A stretch of DNA of 64,000 nucleotides from Pseudaminobacter sp047739745 (GCF_047739745.1 NZ_JBLLVA010000023.1:17016-81015); one strand, 5' to 3'; counted from the first letter of the stretch, positions 53,157-62,610 are shown. Notes: generated by a model not told the origin, from the sequence alone. Program-made: numbers and translations.

Positions 53157-54506
53157 ATGCAGCCGTCATTCGGCATGGGTCGAGGCTTCAGGGAGAGCAC
53201 GGATCATGCCTTTACCGATCCGCTGACCGGCCTTGGCAATCACCGGCGTTTTTTCGACAAGGTCGACCGCCTGATCAGCGACCGCGCCGAAGACCCGGCC
53301 CCGTTTACGGTCGGGATTCTCGATCTCGACGGCTTCAAGCCGATCAACGACCTTTTCGGCCACAAGGCTGGCGACGATATTCTGATCCAGGTCGGCATGC
53401 GCCTGCGCGCGGCGATGGATGGGCATTCCGCCGTGGCGCGCATCGGCGCCGACGAATTCGCCTTTCTTTATCCGATGGTCTTTTCGGAAGAGGCGGCCGC
53501 GGAAAAGGCGGCAATGCTGATCGAGATATTGTCGGCACCCTATGATGTCGGCGAACGCACCGCCAGGCTGTCGGCGTCGGTTGGCTGCTCGCTTTTCTAC
53601 ATGGGCGACGAGACCACTGAAGTCCTGGTCAACAAGGCCGAAACGGCGCTCTACCATGCCAAACGCTCCGGCCGTGGTTGCGTCGTCGTCTACACCAAGG
53701 AAATGGAAGAAGCCGCCAAGCGCGTCACGCGCATCGAGCAGGCCTTGCGCCGCGCGGTGTCGGCCGGCGAGGTCGAGCCGCATTTCCAGCCGATCGTCGA
53801 CCTCAAATCGCGCCGCACGATAGGCTTCGAAACGCTGTCCCGTTGGATCGATCCGGATCTCGGCCCGGTTTCGCCCGAGATTTTCATTCCGATAGCCGAA
53901 GAGCGCGGCATCATCGGCCAGCTTTCGCAGCTCGTGTTGCGCAAAGCCACCGAAACCGCGCGCGACTGGCCCAGCGACCTCTTCCTGTCCTTCAATCTGT
54001 CTCCCTCGCAGCTCGTCGACCAGAACACCGGCCTGCATATATTGTCAATTCTGGACCGCACCGGTTTCGATCCGCGCCGGCTGGAGGTTGAGATCACGGA
54101 AACAGGTCTGATGACCGATCCGGCATCGGCTCAGAAAATCGTCAACGACCTTCGCCGCTGCGGCATTCGGGTCTCGCTCGACGATTTTGGCACCGGCCAG
54201 TCTTCGCTCGGCCGGCTGCGCGAATTCCAGTTCGACAAGCTCAAGATCGACCGCGCCTTCATTTCGTCCATCCTCGAGGATCGCCCGTCGGAGCACATCA
54301 TCCGCGCGATTCTCGCCATGTGCGAGGGCCTCGGCATGGATGTTGTCGCCGAAGGCATCGAAAAGGAGGCGCAGGCAAGCCGGCTCACCGAGTTTGGCTG
54401 CAATGCCGGGCAGGGCTTTCTGTTCGGCCAGGCGGCCGACGCCAACGCCACGCTCGGCTATCTGCGCGATGCGTTTCGTGGCGCAAGGCACGTCGACGCG
54501 CTGTAG
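53157..54506 (+). CDS. GGDEF-EAL cyclic-di-GMP signalling protein
   Basis: A 449-residue cytoplasmic protein without membrane segments. Residues 20-185 are a GGDEF domain whose signature is GADEF, so the second Gly is Ala. Residues 195-440 are an EAL domain with ETL in place of EAL; the phosphodiesterase residues are present: Glu of ETL, Asn in FNLSPSQL, Glu in EITETGL, DDFGTG, Lys in KLKIDRAF, Glu in AEGIE and Gln in GQGF. It likely hydrolyses c-di-GMP, with the first domain regulatory or weakly active. It has no sensory domain of its own. Confidence 0.93.
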   Translation: MQPSFGMGRGFRESTDHAFTDPLTGLGNHRRFFDKVDRLISDRAEDPAPFTVGILDLDGFKPINDLFGHKAGDDILIQVGMRLRAAMDGHSAVARIGADEFAFLYPMVFSEEAAAEKAAMLIEILSAPYDVGERTARLSASVGCSLFYMGDETTEVLVNKAETALYHAKRSGRGCVVVYTKEMEEAAKRVTRIEQALRRAVSAGEVEPHFQPIVDLKSRRTIGFETLSRWIDPDLGPVSPEIFIPIAEERGIIGQLSQLVLRKATETARDWPSDLFLSFNLSPSQLVDQNTGLHILSILDRTGFDPRRLEVEITETGLMTDPASAQKIVNDLRRCGIRVSLDDFGTGQSSLGRLREFQFDKLKIDRAFISSILEDRPSEHIIRAILAMCEGLGMDVVAEGIEKEAQASRLTEFGCNAGQGFLFGQAADANATLGYLRDAFRGARHVDAL

Positions 54507-54641
54507 CCATTCCCCTTATTCGGCGTAGGACGGCTATTCCACCGCCTCGACAGGCGGGAATGCTTTTGGCCGCTCATGCTTCTGGCATGGGGCTTGTCTT
54601 TGTGCTTTCCATGGAGTGGCAACGACGGGAAGAGAAGCGCC

Positions 54642-55409
54642 ATGATGCCATCGGCGAAATTTTCCGATCTTGAAGGTGCGTCCGTGCTGATCACCGGAGG
54701 CGGCTCCGGCATCGGGGCGGCATTGACCGAAGGGTTTGCACGCCAGGGTGCGCGGGTTGCCTTCATCGACATTGCCGAACAGGAGAGCCGGGCCTTGTGC
54801 GACCGTCTCGAAACGGCGCTCGGCCTGCGGCCGCTGTTCCTTGAAGCCGACCTGCGCGACGTCGGCGCCCTGCGGGCAGCGGTGGCATCGGCGGCGGCGG
54901 CGCACGGCCCCGTGACGGTGCTCATCAACAATGCGGCTTTCGACGATCGCCATGCCGTGGAGGATGTCACCGTCGACTATTGGGACGACAATCAGTCGAT
55001 CAATCTGCGCCCGCATTTCTTCACCGCGCAGGCGGTCGCCCCGGGCATGAAGCAGGCCGGCAAAGGGTCGATCATCAATTTCACATCGACCTCGTTCCTC
55101 ATCAACCATCCCGACATGCCCTCTTATACGGCTGCCAAGGCGGGCATAATCGGGCTGACCAAGGGGCTAGCCGGTCACCTCGGCCCCCACGGTATTCGCG
55201 TCAATGCGGTCGCGCCGGGCTGGGTGATCACCGAACGACAGCGTGAGCTCTGGGTGACGGACGCGTCGCTCTCCGCGCATGTGGCCCGGCAATGCCTCCG
55301 CGAGGTCATGCTGCCGGAAGATTTGGTAGGTCCCTGTCTTTTCCTTGCTTCGGACGCCGCACGCATGCTGACGGCGCAGACGCTCATCGTCGATGGCGGC
55401 TTTTTGTGA
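54642..55409 (+). CDS. Short-chain dehydrogenase/reductase, sugar-type
   Basis: A 255-residue classical SDR: LITGGGSGIGAALTEGFARQG, LINNAAFDD, Ser in FTSTSFL, YTAAK active site, and a C terminus LTAQTLIVDGG. It sits 64 bp before an SMP-30 lactonase gene, and the sugar ABC operon converges on them, so it may oxidise a sugar such as L-arabinose, D-xylose or a relative to its lactone. ATG 54642 follows GGGAAGAG. Confidence 0.9.
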   Translation: MMPSAKFSDLEGASVLITGGGSGIGAALTEGFARQGARVAFIDIAEQESRALCDRLETALGLRPLFLEADLRDVGALRAAVASAAAAHGPVTVLINNAAFDDRHAVEDVTVDYWDDNQSINLRPHFFTAQAVAPGMKQAGKGSIINFTSTSFLINHPDMPSYTAAKAGIIGLTKGLAGHLGPHGIRVNAVAPGWVITERQRELWVTDASLSAHVARQCLREVMLPEDLVGPCLFLASDAARMLTAQTLIVDGGFL

Positions 55410-55473
55410 GCGCGTGAAGGCGAGACGGCATCTCAGGTGGCTGACCGCAACCGGTTCGCAATGGGAGGAGACG

Positions 55474-56352
55474 ATGGACAAGACCGGCGCCTCGATCCTG
55501 TCGGATCATGCCTGCGAGCTCGGTGAGGGGCCGACCTACGATCCGGTGACCGATACGCTGTTCTGGTTCGATATCCTCGGCCGGAAACTGTTGCGAAAGG
55601 CGATGGATGGCGGCGAGACGCTTGTGCAGGATCTGCCGGAGATGACCAGCGCGCTTGCCGTCATCAATGACGGCCACCAGTTGCTGCTGACCGAAAGCGG
55701 GCTTCACATACGCGACGTGAGCACCGGCGCGATCACCTCCTATTTCCCCATCGAGGCGGACAATCCGGCAACCCGCTCGAACGATGCGCGGGTGCACCCC
55801 TGCGGCGCGTTCTGGATCAGCACTATGGGCAGAAAGGCAGAGACGGGAGCCGGCTCGATTTACCGGTTTCTCAAGGGTGAGTTCCGCAAGCTCGTCGCCG
55901 ACATCAGCATTCCGAATTCGATATGCTTTTCGCCGGACGGCTCGACCGCCTACTATACCGACACCAAGCGAAACATTCTGTTCAGGGTCGGCTGCGCGCC
56001 GGATACCGGACTGCCCATCGATGAACCGAAAGTGTTCTATGACCACGCCGGCAAGAAGGGCGGGCTCGATGGATCGGTGGTCGATGCCGATGGCGTCCTT
56101 TGGAATGCCTGCTGGGGCCAGGGCGTGCTCCACGCCTATAGCCCGCAAGGCAAGCGCATCCGCAGTCTGGCGGTGCCGGCGCGTCAGCCCTCCTGCCCAG
56201 CGTTCGTCGGCAGGAACGCCGATCGTCTCGTCGTTACTTCGGCCTGGGAGGGTATGAGCGACAAGGCGAGAAAGGCCGATCCGCATGCCGGCAAGACGTT
56301 TCTGCTCGACCTGCCGGTCAAAGGCCGTTTCGAACCGCGCGTGCTGATCTAG
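55474..56352 (+). CDS. SMP-30/gluconolactonase/LRE-family lactonase
   Basis: A 292-residue six-bladed beta-propeller lactonase. Family signatures are CELGEGPTYDPVTDTLFWFDI (metal Glu), SNDARVHPCGAFWISTMG (Asn ligand), IPNSICFSPDGSTAYYTDT (Asn), and DGSVVDADGVLWNACWG (Asp). All four metal ligands appear present. It would open the lactone made by the upstream SDR. ATG 55474 has GGGAGGAGA upstream. Confidence 0.92.
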   Translation: MDKTGASILSDHACELGEGPTYDPVTDTLFWFDILGRKLLRKAMDGGETLVQDLPEMTSALAVINDGHQLLLTESGLHIRDVSTGAITSYFPIEADNPATRSNDARVHPCGAFWISTMGRKAETGAGSIYRFLKGEFRKLVADISIPNSICFSPDGSTAYYTDTKRNILFRVGCAPDTGLPIDEPKVFYDHAGKKGGLDGSVVDADGVLWNACWGQGVLHAYSPQGKRIRSLAVPARQPSCPAFVGRNADRLVVTSAWEGMSDKARKADPHAGKTFLLDLPVKGRFEPRVLI

Positions 56353-56381
56353 AGCCTTTCCGGATAACCCTGAAAGGCTCT
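56351..56381. terminator. Bidirectional terminator between convergent operons
   Basis: A perfect 10-bp stem, AGAGCCTTTC with GAAAGGCTCT, around an 11-nt loop. It starts at the lactonase stop and ends 6 bp before the stop of the leftward ATPase gene, so it can serve both strands. Confidence 0.75.
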
Positions 56382-56387
56382 ATGCCT

Positions 56388-57467
56388 CTATCCGGCGTGT
56401 TTGAGGCTGAGGCCGCTCGCCCTGTCGAACAGGATCACCTTGCGCGGGTCCCAGCCAAGCCGGACGCTGTCTTCGAGCGCCACTTCGGTCCGGGCTGACA
56501 CTGTGGCGCGCAGCACCGTGTCGCCGACCCGCAGCGTCAGGATTTTTTCGACGCCGTGATTTTCCACATCGTGCACCTTGGCCTCCACCAGCGCGCCGGA
56601 TTCCAGATGCAGGTCTTCCGGCCGGATGCCGAAGACCAGTGGCCGGCCGTCGGTGGCGGCTTTCGCGCCGCCTTCAAAGGGCAGTTCCAGGGCGTTCGGC
56701 GTCACGACCGCATTGCCGCCGCGCAATTCGCCGTCGAGCAGGTTCATCGGCGGCGAGCCGACGGAGCGAGCGACGAAGGTGTTCAGCGGGTTGTTGTAGA
56801 TTTCCTGCGGCGTTCCGGCCTGCACCAGATGACCGTCATTGAGCACGCCGATCTTGTCGCCCATCGACATAGCCTCGATCTGGTCGTGGGTGACGAACAG
56901 GAAGGTCGCGCCGAGGTTGATCTGGAGGTTCTTGAGCTCGGTGCGCAGCGCCTCGCGCAGCTTGGCATCGAGTGCCGAAAGGGGTTCGTCCATCAGGAAA
57001 ACACGCGGCTTGCGCACGATGGCGCGGCCAATCGAGACCCGTTGCATTTCGCCGCCCGACAACCGATCCGTTTTTCGATCGAGCAGATGTTCGATGCGCA
57101 GGGTCCTGGCGACGCGGGCGACCCGCTCGTCGATTTCCCTTTGTTCGAGCCGGCGGATTTTCGGTTTCAGCGGAAATTCGAGATTTTCGCGCACCGTATA
57201 CCGCGGATAGAGCGAATATTGCTGGAGAACAAGCGCGACATCGCGTTCGGCCGCGCCCCAATCGCCGACATTGACGCCGTCGATGAAGATGTCGCCCTGG
57301 TTGGGTGTTTCGAGACCGGCGATAATGCGGAGCGTCGTCGTCTTGCCGGCTCCGGTCTGGCCGAGCAGAACGAAGAATTCGCCATCCGCGATTTCCAGGT
57401 CAAGGCCTTTCAACGCCGTGTGCGAGCCGAATTTCTTGGTGATGTTCCTCAACTGGATATGGGCCAT
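56388..57467 (-). CDS. Carbohydrate ABC transporter ATPase (UgpC/MalK-like), second
   Basis: A 359-residue CUT1-type ATPase with Walker A GQTGAGKTT, signature LSGGEMQRVSIGRAI, Walker B VFLMDEPLSALDAKL, and a C-terminal TOBE/OB regulatory domain (VFGIRPEDLHLESG). The Walker A differs from the usual GPSGCGKST of MalK. It is the last gene of the operon, overlapping the first ATPase by one base. Two ATPase genes in one operon suggest a heterodimer, as in glycerol transporters of rhizobia. Confidence 0.92.
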   Translation of the reverse strand: MAHIQLRNITKKFGSHTALKGLDLEIADGEFFVLLGQTGAGKTTTLRIIAGLETPNQGDIFIDGVNVGDWGAAERDVALVLQQYSLYPRYTVRENLEFPLKPKIRRLEQREIDERVARVARTLRIEHLLDRKTDRLSGGEMQRVSIGRAIVRKPRVFLMDEPLSALDAKLREALRTELKNLQINLGATFLFVTHDQIEAMSMGDKIGVLNDGHLVQAGTPQEIYNNPLNTFVARSVGSPPMNLLDGELRGGNAVVTPNALELPFEGGAKAATDGRPLVFGIRPEDLHLESGALVEAKVHDVENHGVEKILTLRVGDTVLRATVSARTEVALEDSVRLGWDPRKVILFDRASGLSLKHAG

Positions 57468-58576
57468 CACAACTTCACCCCGAGCGAATTGCCGCTTGCC
57501 GTATCGAAGAAATGCGCCTGAGCCGGATCGATGTGGGCAAACACCCTTTCATCGGAGGGTGCGACGAGGCCGCTGCTGGTGCGGGCGCGCAGCATTTGCG
57601 AACCGACCTTGAGGTCGACGATGTCGTAGGAGCCGAGCGGTTCGACGATATGGACCTGGACCGGCAGGAAACCATCCCTTTGCTCACGCGCCACGGTCAC
57701 GCCCTCCGGGCGGATTCCGAGCGCAAGGGCTCCGTTTACGGCGTTGCCTGCCTGAAGCCTGGCGAGCAGTTCGCTCGGGAAGGCAAAGCCCTGTCCGGCG
57801 CCGTCAAGGATCACGCGCGCCTTACCCGCGTCCTCCGAAACCGAAACCGGCGCGACGTTCATGACCGGGCTGCCGACAAATTGCGCGACGAACAGATTGG
57901 CCGGATCGGCATAGACCTCCATGGGGCTGCCGACTTGCTGGAGCACGCCTTCATGCATGATGACGATGCGGTCGGCCAGCGACATCGCCTCGACCTGATC
58001 ATGCGTCACATAAATCGTCGTCGAACCCTGTTTCATATGCAGGCGCTTGATTTCGGCGCGCATCTCCTCGCGCAGCTTGGCATCCAGCGCCCCGATCGGC
58101 TCGTCCATCAACAGCGCCTTGGGACGGCGCACCAGTGCGCGGCCGATGGCCACGCGCTGCATGTCGCCGCCTGAAAGGGCAGACGGCCGCTTGGCGAGCA
58201 GATGCGTGATCCGCAGGGTTTCGGCGACGCTTCGCACCTCGCTGTCCACCTCGGCCCTGCTTTTGCGCGTCGCCTTCAACGGAAAGGCGATGTTTTCGAA
58301 CACCGTCATATGCGGATAGAGCGCGAAGGACTGGAAGACGAAGGCGATGTCTCGGTCCGAGGCCTTCATGTGCTGGACGCGCCTGCCATCGATCAATATG
58401 TCGCCGCGATCGATGGATTCGAGCCCGGCAATGGCGCGAAGCGTCGTCGTCTTGCCGCAACCCGACTGGCCGAGCAGCACGACGAACTCGTTGTGGTCAA
58501 CGACCAGGTTCAGGTCCTTGATGACTTGAACCGGACCGAAGAATTTCTCGACCCCGCGAAGTTCGATCTGCGTCAC
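57467..58576 (-). CDS. Carbohydrate ABC transporter ATPase (UgpC/MalK-like), first
   Basis: A 369-residue partner ATPase with Walker A GQSGCGKTT, Q-loop FVFQSFALYPHMTV, signature LSGGDMQRVAIGRAL, Walker B LLMDEPIGALDAKL and a TOBE domain (ALGIRPEGVTVARE). The frame is open further upstream but similarity starts at the GTG of 58576, which overlaps the small membrane gene stop by 4 bp. Confidence 0.9.
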   Translation of the reverse strand: MTQIELRGVEKFFGPVQVIKDLNLVVDHNEFVVLLGQSGCGKTTTLRAIAGLESIDRGDILIDGRRVQHMKASDRDIAFVFQSFALYPHMTVFENIAFPLKATRKSRAEVDSEVRSVAETLRITHLLAKRPSALSGGDMQRVAIGRALVRRPKALLMDEPIGALDAKLREEMRAEIKRLHMKQGSTTIYVTHDQVEAMSLADRIVIMHEGVLQQVGSPMEVYADPANLFVAQFVGSPVMNVAPVSVSEDAGKARVILDGAGQGFAFPSELLARLQAGNAVNGALALGIRPEGVTVAREQRDGFLPVQVHIVEPLGSYDIVDLKVGSQMLRARTSSGLVAPSDERVFAHIDPAQAHFFDTASGNSLGVKL

Positions 58577-58776
58577 TGCTGAGCACCCTGATCTGCTTGC
58601 GTCTCCGGCGGAATCTTGGAGGCGATCATGAAGCCGACGAGGCCGATGAGAATGATCGTCACGCCGTAGCGATGCAGGAACAGGTTCCACGGCTGACATA
58701 GTGCCGCGATGCCGAACACCATCATGAGGATCGTGCCGGGCTCGAGATATTTCCGGTTGAATGCGCGAAAGCTCAT
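58573..58776 (-). CDS. Small two-helix membrane protein of the sugar ABC operon
   Basis: A 67-residue protein with two hydrophobic helices (GTILMMVFGIAALCQPW and GVTIILIGLVGFMIAS) and a short polar tail. It overlaps the upstream permease by 4 bp and the downstream ATPase by 4 bp, so it is certainly translated with them. I do not recognise a named family; glycerol-type transporters also carry a small extra membrane protein in this position. It may stabilise the permease complex. Confidence 0.75.
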   Translation of the reverse strand: MSFRAFNRKYLEPGTILMMVFGIAALCQPWNLFLHRYGVTIILIGLVGFMIASKIPPETQADQGAQQ

Positions 58777-59732
58777 TTGCGGATCGCTCCGAACGACATG
58801 CCGCGCAGCAGGTGGTTGCGCAAGAGGAACGTGAAGATCGCAACCGGCAGCAGGAAGAGGAAGGTGCCTGCGGCGATGACCGTCCAGTCCGGCAGGCCCG
58901 AGCCGACCTGCGAGGGAATGAAAGGCGGAGCGGTCTGTGCCCTGCGGTTGGTCATGATCAGCGCGAAGGCATATTCGTTCCAGGCCGTTATGAAGCAGAA
59001 CACGGCCGTGGCGGCGATGCCGGTTGCCGCTTCCGGCAGCACGATCTTGAAGAAGGCCTGCATGCGCGTATAGCCGTCGACCAGCGCCGCTTCTTCGTAT
59101 TCCTTTGGGATTTCGTCGATGAAGCCCTTCATCAGCCACACCGAGAAGGAAAGATTGAACGCGGTATAGAGGATGATCAGGCCCCAATGCGTGTCGTTCA
59201 GTCCGACTGCCCGGTACATCAGGAACATCGGGATCGCGACCACCACCGGCGGCAGCATGCGGGTCGAGAGTATGAAGAAGAGGAGGTCCGCCTCACCCTT
59301 GACCCTGAAGCGGGAGAAACCGTAGGCGGTGAACGTGCCCATGCCGACCGCCAGGATGGTCGAGGTGATCGCCACGATGAGGCTGTTTATGAAACGGCTG
59401 GGATAGCCCGAGAGCTGGATTTCACCGCGTCCCGAGCGTACCACCTTTTCGCCGCCGTCGAAGATCAGCCGCTCCCACCAGGGCGCTGCCTCATAGACTT
59501 CGGGCGGCACCGGCTCGCGCAACTGGGAGCGCTTGGTGAACAGCTTGACGAAGGGTGATATTTCCGGCGTGAAAACGACGGTCGGCGGTATCGTCGTGGC
59601 CAGGTTGCGCGGCTTGAAGGCGGTCGAGGCGATCCAATAGATCGGCGCCAGGAAGATAAGCGTAATGACAAGGACGCTGACGATGGCGAGCCGGTTTAGA
59701 GCGACTTCGCCGGGTGTCTTGACGGCGGCCAT
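58773..59732 (-). CDS. Carbohydrate ABC transporter permease (MalG type)
   Basis: A 319-residue CUT1 permease. After the first helix (IVSVLVITLIFLAPIYWIAST) comes an unusually long periplasmic stretch of about 80 residues before the second helix. The contact loop is EEAALVDGYTRMQAFFKIVLPEAA, and FITAWNEYAFALIMT is typical of MalG proteins. Start ATG 59732 overlaps the MalF-type stop by one base. Confidence 0.91.
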   Translation of the reverse strand: MAAVKTPGEVALNRLAIVSVLVITLIFLAPIYWIASTAFKPRNLATTIPPTVVFTPEISPFVKLFTKRSQLREPVPPEVYEAAPWWERLIFDGGEKVVRSGRGEIQLSGYPSRFINSLIVAITSTILAVGMGTFTAYGFSRFRVKGEADLLFFILSTRMLPPVVVAIPMFLMYRAVGLNDTHWGLIILYTAFNLSFSVWLMKGFIDEIPKEYEEAALVDGYTRMQAFFKIVLPEAATGIAATAVFCFITAWNEYAFALIMTNRRAQTAPPFIPSQVGSGLPDWTVIAAGTFLFLLPVAIFTFLLRNHLLRGMSFGAIRK

Positions 59733-60637
59733 CAGCGCTCCTTCACCTTGTTGAGGTATTTTACGTAGATGTTGGTGATCGCCAGAACCATGATCAGCAC
59801 GATGTAGGCGAGCGCGCAGGAGCGTCCGGTCTGCCATTCCTGGAACGCCATCTTGTAGAGCCGGATCGAAATCACCTCGGTCGTCGGCTGGCTGGACAGG
59901 ATATAGGCGAGGTCGAAGGTCTTGAACGCCTCCATGGTGCGGAAGATGATCGCGATCATCAGGATCGGCGCGACCAGCGGCAGCGTGATGCGGAAGAAGG
60001 TGTAGAGCGAACCGGCACGATCGATCGCCGCCGCCTCGTAAAGATGCTTGGGCACCGCCGACAGGCCGGCCAGCGACAGGAGCATGACGAAGGGCGACCA
60101 CATCCAGATGTCGGTGATGGCGATCGCGTAAAGCGCCATGTCGGGATTGGCGAGCCATTCGAAGGAGCCGAGGCCAAGCACATAGTTGATGATGCCGAAG
60201 GAGGGGTCGTAGAGCAGTTTCCAGAACAGCCCGACCACCGCCATGGACAGCATCATCGGCAAGAGCAGCAGCGTGGTCAGCAGGCCCTTGAAGGGGATCT
60301 GCCGGTTGAGCAGCAGGGCCACGCCGAAGCCGACGACAACTTGTCCGACGACCGAAACGATGACGTATTTGGCGGTGATGGCGAAGTTCGACCAGATGAA
60401 GGGGTCGTTCAGGAGGTCGCGGTAGTTCTGCAGCCCGACGAAATTGGCTGGCGCATTGGTGGAGGCGCGAAAGTCTGTGAAGGAGTAATAGAGCGAATAA
60501 AGCAGCGGGAAGATGTTGAAGACGATCAGGAACAGGATCGTCGGAATGATGAAGAGATTGCGGATCGACAAGTCGCTCATACCGCGGGCGGCGGCGCGCG
60601 ATGCGGGATCCAGCGTGGCCATGACGGTTGTGGTCAA
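59732..60637 (-). CDS. Carbohydrate ABC transporter permease (MalF type)
   Basis: A permease of up to 301 residues, with six hydrophobic segments and the loop YEAAAIDRAGSLYTFFRITLPLVAP. TTG at 60637 has GGGAG nine bases upstream and is preferred; ATG at 60622 would shorten it by five residues. It begins after a 140-bp gap holding a GC-rich hairpin downstream of the binding protein gene. Confidence 0.9.
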   Translation of the reverse strand: MTTTVMATLDPASRAAARGMSDLSIRNLFIIPTILFLIVFNIFPLLYSLYYSFTDFRASTNAPANFVGLQNYRDLLNDPFIWSNFAITAKYVIVSVVGQVVVGFGVALLLNRQIPFKGLLTTLLLLPMMLSMAVVGLFWKLLYDPSFGIINYVLGLGSFEWLANPDMALYAIAITDIWMWSPFVMLLSLAGLSAVPKHLYEAAAIDRAGSLYTFFRITLPLVAPILMIAIIFRTMEAFKTFDLAYILSSQPTTEVISIRLYKMAFQEWQTGRSCALAYIVLIMVLAITNIYVKYLNKVKER

Positions 60638-60741
60638 GAAACTCTGCTCCCGTGCAATCCGTTTCTCGTTTCCGCCGGCGGGCCGCTCGACTGCAACGCG
60701 CCTTTCCAGCGCGACAGCCTTTGCTACCTGAACTGGCGAAT

Positions 60742-60763
60742 GAGGGGCCGCGGACGCCCCCTC
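60742..60763 (-). terminator. Intercistronic hairpin after the sugar binding protein
   Basis: GAGGGGC pairs with GCCCCTC with one bulged C, around a 7-nt GC-rich loop, 14 bp after the binding-protein stop. It is weaker than the other intercistronic hairpins but in the same position. Confidence 0.45.
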
Positions 60764-60777
60764 CCGCCCGCCGCCCG

Positions 60778-62088
60778 TTAATTGAGGCGGCCGTATTTCT
60801 TGAAGGTCGCGGTCCAGTCGGCCGCCAGTGCGTCCAGCGTCTCCTTCGCTGTTCCTTCGCCGCCGACGATGTGCGGATAGATGCGCTGGTTCAACTGCTG
60901 CAGCAGCTCGGCGTATTCCGGCACCGCCCAGAAATCCTTGACCTTGAACATGGTCTCATAGAAGGCCTTGTTGTAGGGCGTGGCGTTCTGGAACTCCTCC
61001 GACTGAAGCACGGCTGCGCTGCAGGTGTAGCCGCCGAGTTCGGCCCAGCGTTTCTGGGTCTCGTCCTTGATGAACCATTCGAGGAATTTCATCGCCTCTT
61101 CCTGGTTCTGGGAATAGGAAACGATAGAAATGCCTTGCCCGCCGAGAGCGGCATACTGGTCGCCGCCGGGTCCCGCCGGGTTGGCGAAGAAGCCGGTGTT
61201 CTTGGCGTGGGGGTTGGTCGCCTCGTTGAGCAGCGAGGGGAAGAAGGCGAAATAATTCATGCTCATCGCCGCCAAGCCTTCGGTAATGGCCTGGTTGTTC
61301 TCGACGAAGAAGGTCTTGGCCCAGCCCGGAGGCGTGAAGGCATAAAGGTCCCGGTAAGCGTCAAGTGCCGCAATCGCCTTGTCGGAATTGATGATGCCGT
61401 CGACCTGGTAGGTTTCCATATTGCCGAGATCGCCACCGAAGGAGAACAGGGCATTCTCAAAGCCCATGGCCATCGCGTCATAGGAATTGTCGGTGTAGAT
61501 GGCGATGCCGTAGCGTTTCTCGTCCGGGCGATGGAAGAATTCGGCGATGTCGCGCAATGCCTTCCAGTCTTTCGGAGGCGCGAGATCGTATCCGTATTTG
61601 GCCTTGAAGGCCTCCATCTCCTTCGGGTCTTCGAACCAATCCTTGCGATAAGACCAGCCGACGGCATCGCCCTCGAGCGGAATAGCCCAATATTTGCCGC
61701 TGTTTCCCGGATATTCGGCGTAGTATTTGACCGTGGCCGGGGCCATCACCTCGCCGAGATTGTGTTTCTTGAAGAAGTCGGTGAGGTCGACATAGTGGCC
61801 GCCGGTCGAGGCGGCGCCCAGCCATTGGGAATCGCCCACCACCATGTCATATGCGTCGCCCTTGGCGTTGAACTCGGTGAAGGTCTTGGTCTGGAAATCG
61901 GCCCAGGGGGTGGTTTCGACGGTTATCTTGACGCCGGTTTCGGCCTCATACTCGTTGACCAGTTCCTGGAGGTAATTGGCCGGATCCCATTCGGCCCAGA
62001 AGATTGTGAGTTCCTGCGCGAATGCCGATGTGCCGCAGGCAAGCGATAGGCCGATGCCGGCAAGCATGCCGGTCAATGTCTTGCGCAT
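60778..62088 (-). CDS. Carbohydrate ABC transporter, periplasmic binding protein (family 1)
   Basis: A 436-residue precursor from ATG 62088 with GGAGGAAA upstream. The signal peptide ends near AFA-QEL (residue 24). The mature protein has the SBP_bac_1 pattern: LTIFWAEWDPANYLQELVNEYEAETGVKI, DMVVGDSQWLGAAS, and KYWAIPLEGDAVGWSYRKDWF. Ligand is probably a sugar or polyol; the neighbouring SDR and lactonase suggest an aldose oxidised after uptake. Confidence 0.92.
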   Translation of the reverse strand: MRKTLTGMLAGIGLSLACGTSAFAQELTIFWAEWDPANYLQELVNEYEAETGVKITVETTPWADFQTKTFTEFNAKGDAYDMVVGDSQWLGAASTGGHYVDLTDFFKKHNLGEVMAPATVKYYAEYPGNSGKYWAIPLEGDAVGWSYRKDWFEDPKEMEAFKAKYGYDLAPPKDWKALRDIAEFFHRPDEKRYGIAIYTDNSYDAMAMGFENALFSFGGDLGNMETYQVDGIINSDKAIAALDAYRDLYAFTPPGWAKTFFVENNQAITEGLAAMSMNYFAFFPSLLNEATNPHAKNTGFFANPAGPGGDQYAALGGQGISIVSYSQNQEEAMKFLEWFIKDETQKRWAELGGYTCSAAVLQSEEFQNATPYNKAFYETMFKVKDFWAVPEYAELLQQLNQRIYPHIVGGEGTAKETLDALAADWTATFKKYGRLN

Positions 62089-62610
62089 CACGATTTCCTC
62101 CCTTGTGCGTACTCTACCTTCTCGTTGCGAGCCGCCTTGCGCGGTCTTGGGTGATGTTGATTGTCGCCGCCGATGGCGCGACCCTTCTCGGCTGGTCCTG
62201 AACCGATTTGGCGCAATGCCGAAATCCGCTCCTCCTGACCCAATCTGGTAGTACCAATCTGCGAGGGTCGTCAAGTGCTTTCTGCCCCACGTCGAACCCC
62301 TCGACAGGTGAAATCCTGTCGTTCAATTCTTTTTCCTTTGCAGCATGTATATGCATGGCGTTTTCAGCTAAAGAGCCGACAAATAGACGCAAGCCGATCT
62401 TGTAATCTGGTCTAACCAGTTTACGCCCATTCTGTTAGTCGGCGTCCGCAATCTGCCTACGGATTCGCGGTTCCTCGCCGATCACGGCGCGGATCAGAGT
62501 CCGGCTTGCGCGCAAGCTCGTTGGAGCGTTTGCCGGTGGAAACAGCGCTCGCCGAGCAGAGGCGGAAATTCGAGGCCATCTCCTTCTGACGCTCACGAGT
62601 CGAGGGCCGG
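62089..62610. promoter_or_regulatory. Promoter region of the sugar operon with a GntR/FadR-like operator
   Basis: This 520-bp gap has no gene. At 62407-62419 lies CTGGTCTAACCAG, a 13-bp palindrome with the TGGTnnnACCA core of FadR-subfamily GntR operators. A near-palindrome CATGTATATGCATG lies at 62344-62357. Both are upstream of the binding-protein gene (about 320 and 260 bp). No GntR gene for this operon is inside the window. Confidence 0.5.

Noticed and set aside
62344..62357. CATGTATATGCATG near-palindrome
   Set aside because: Two mismatched positions and no partner copies; kept only as a remark in the promoter-region entry.
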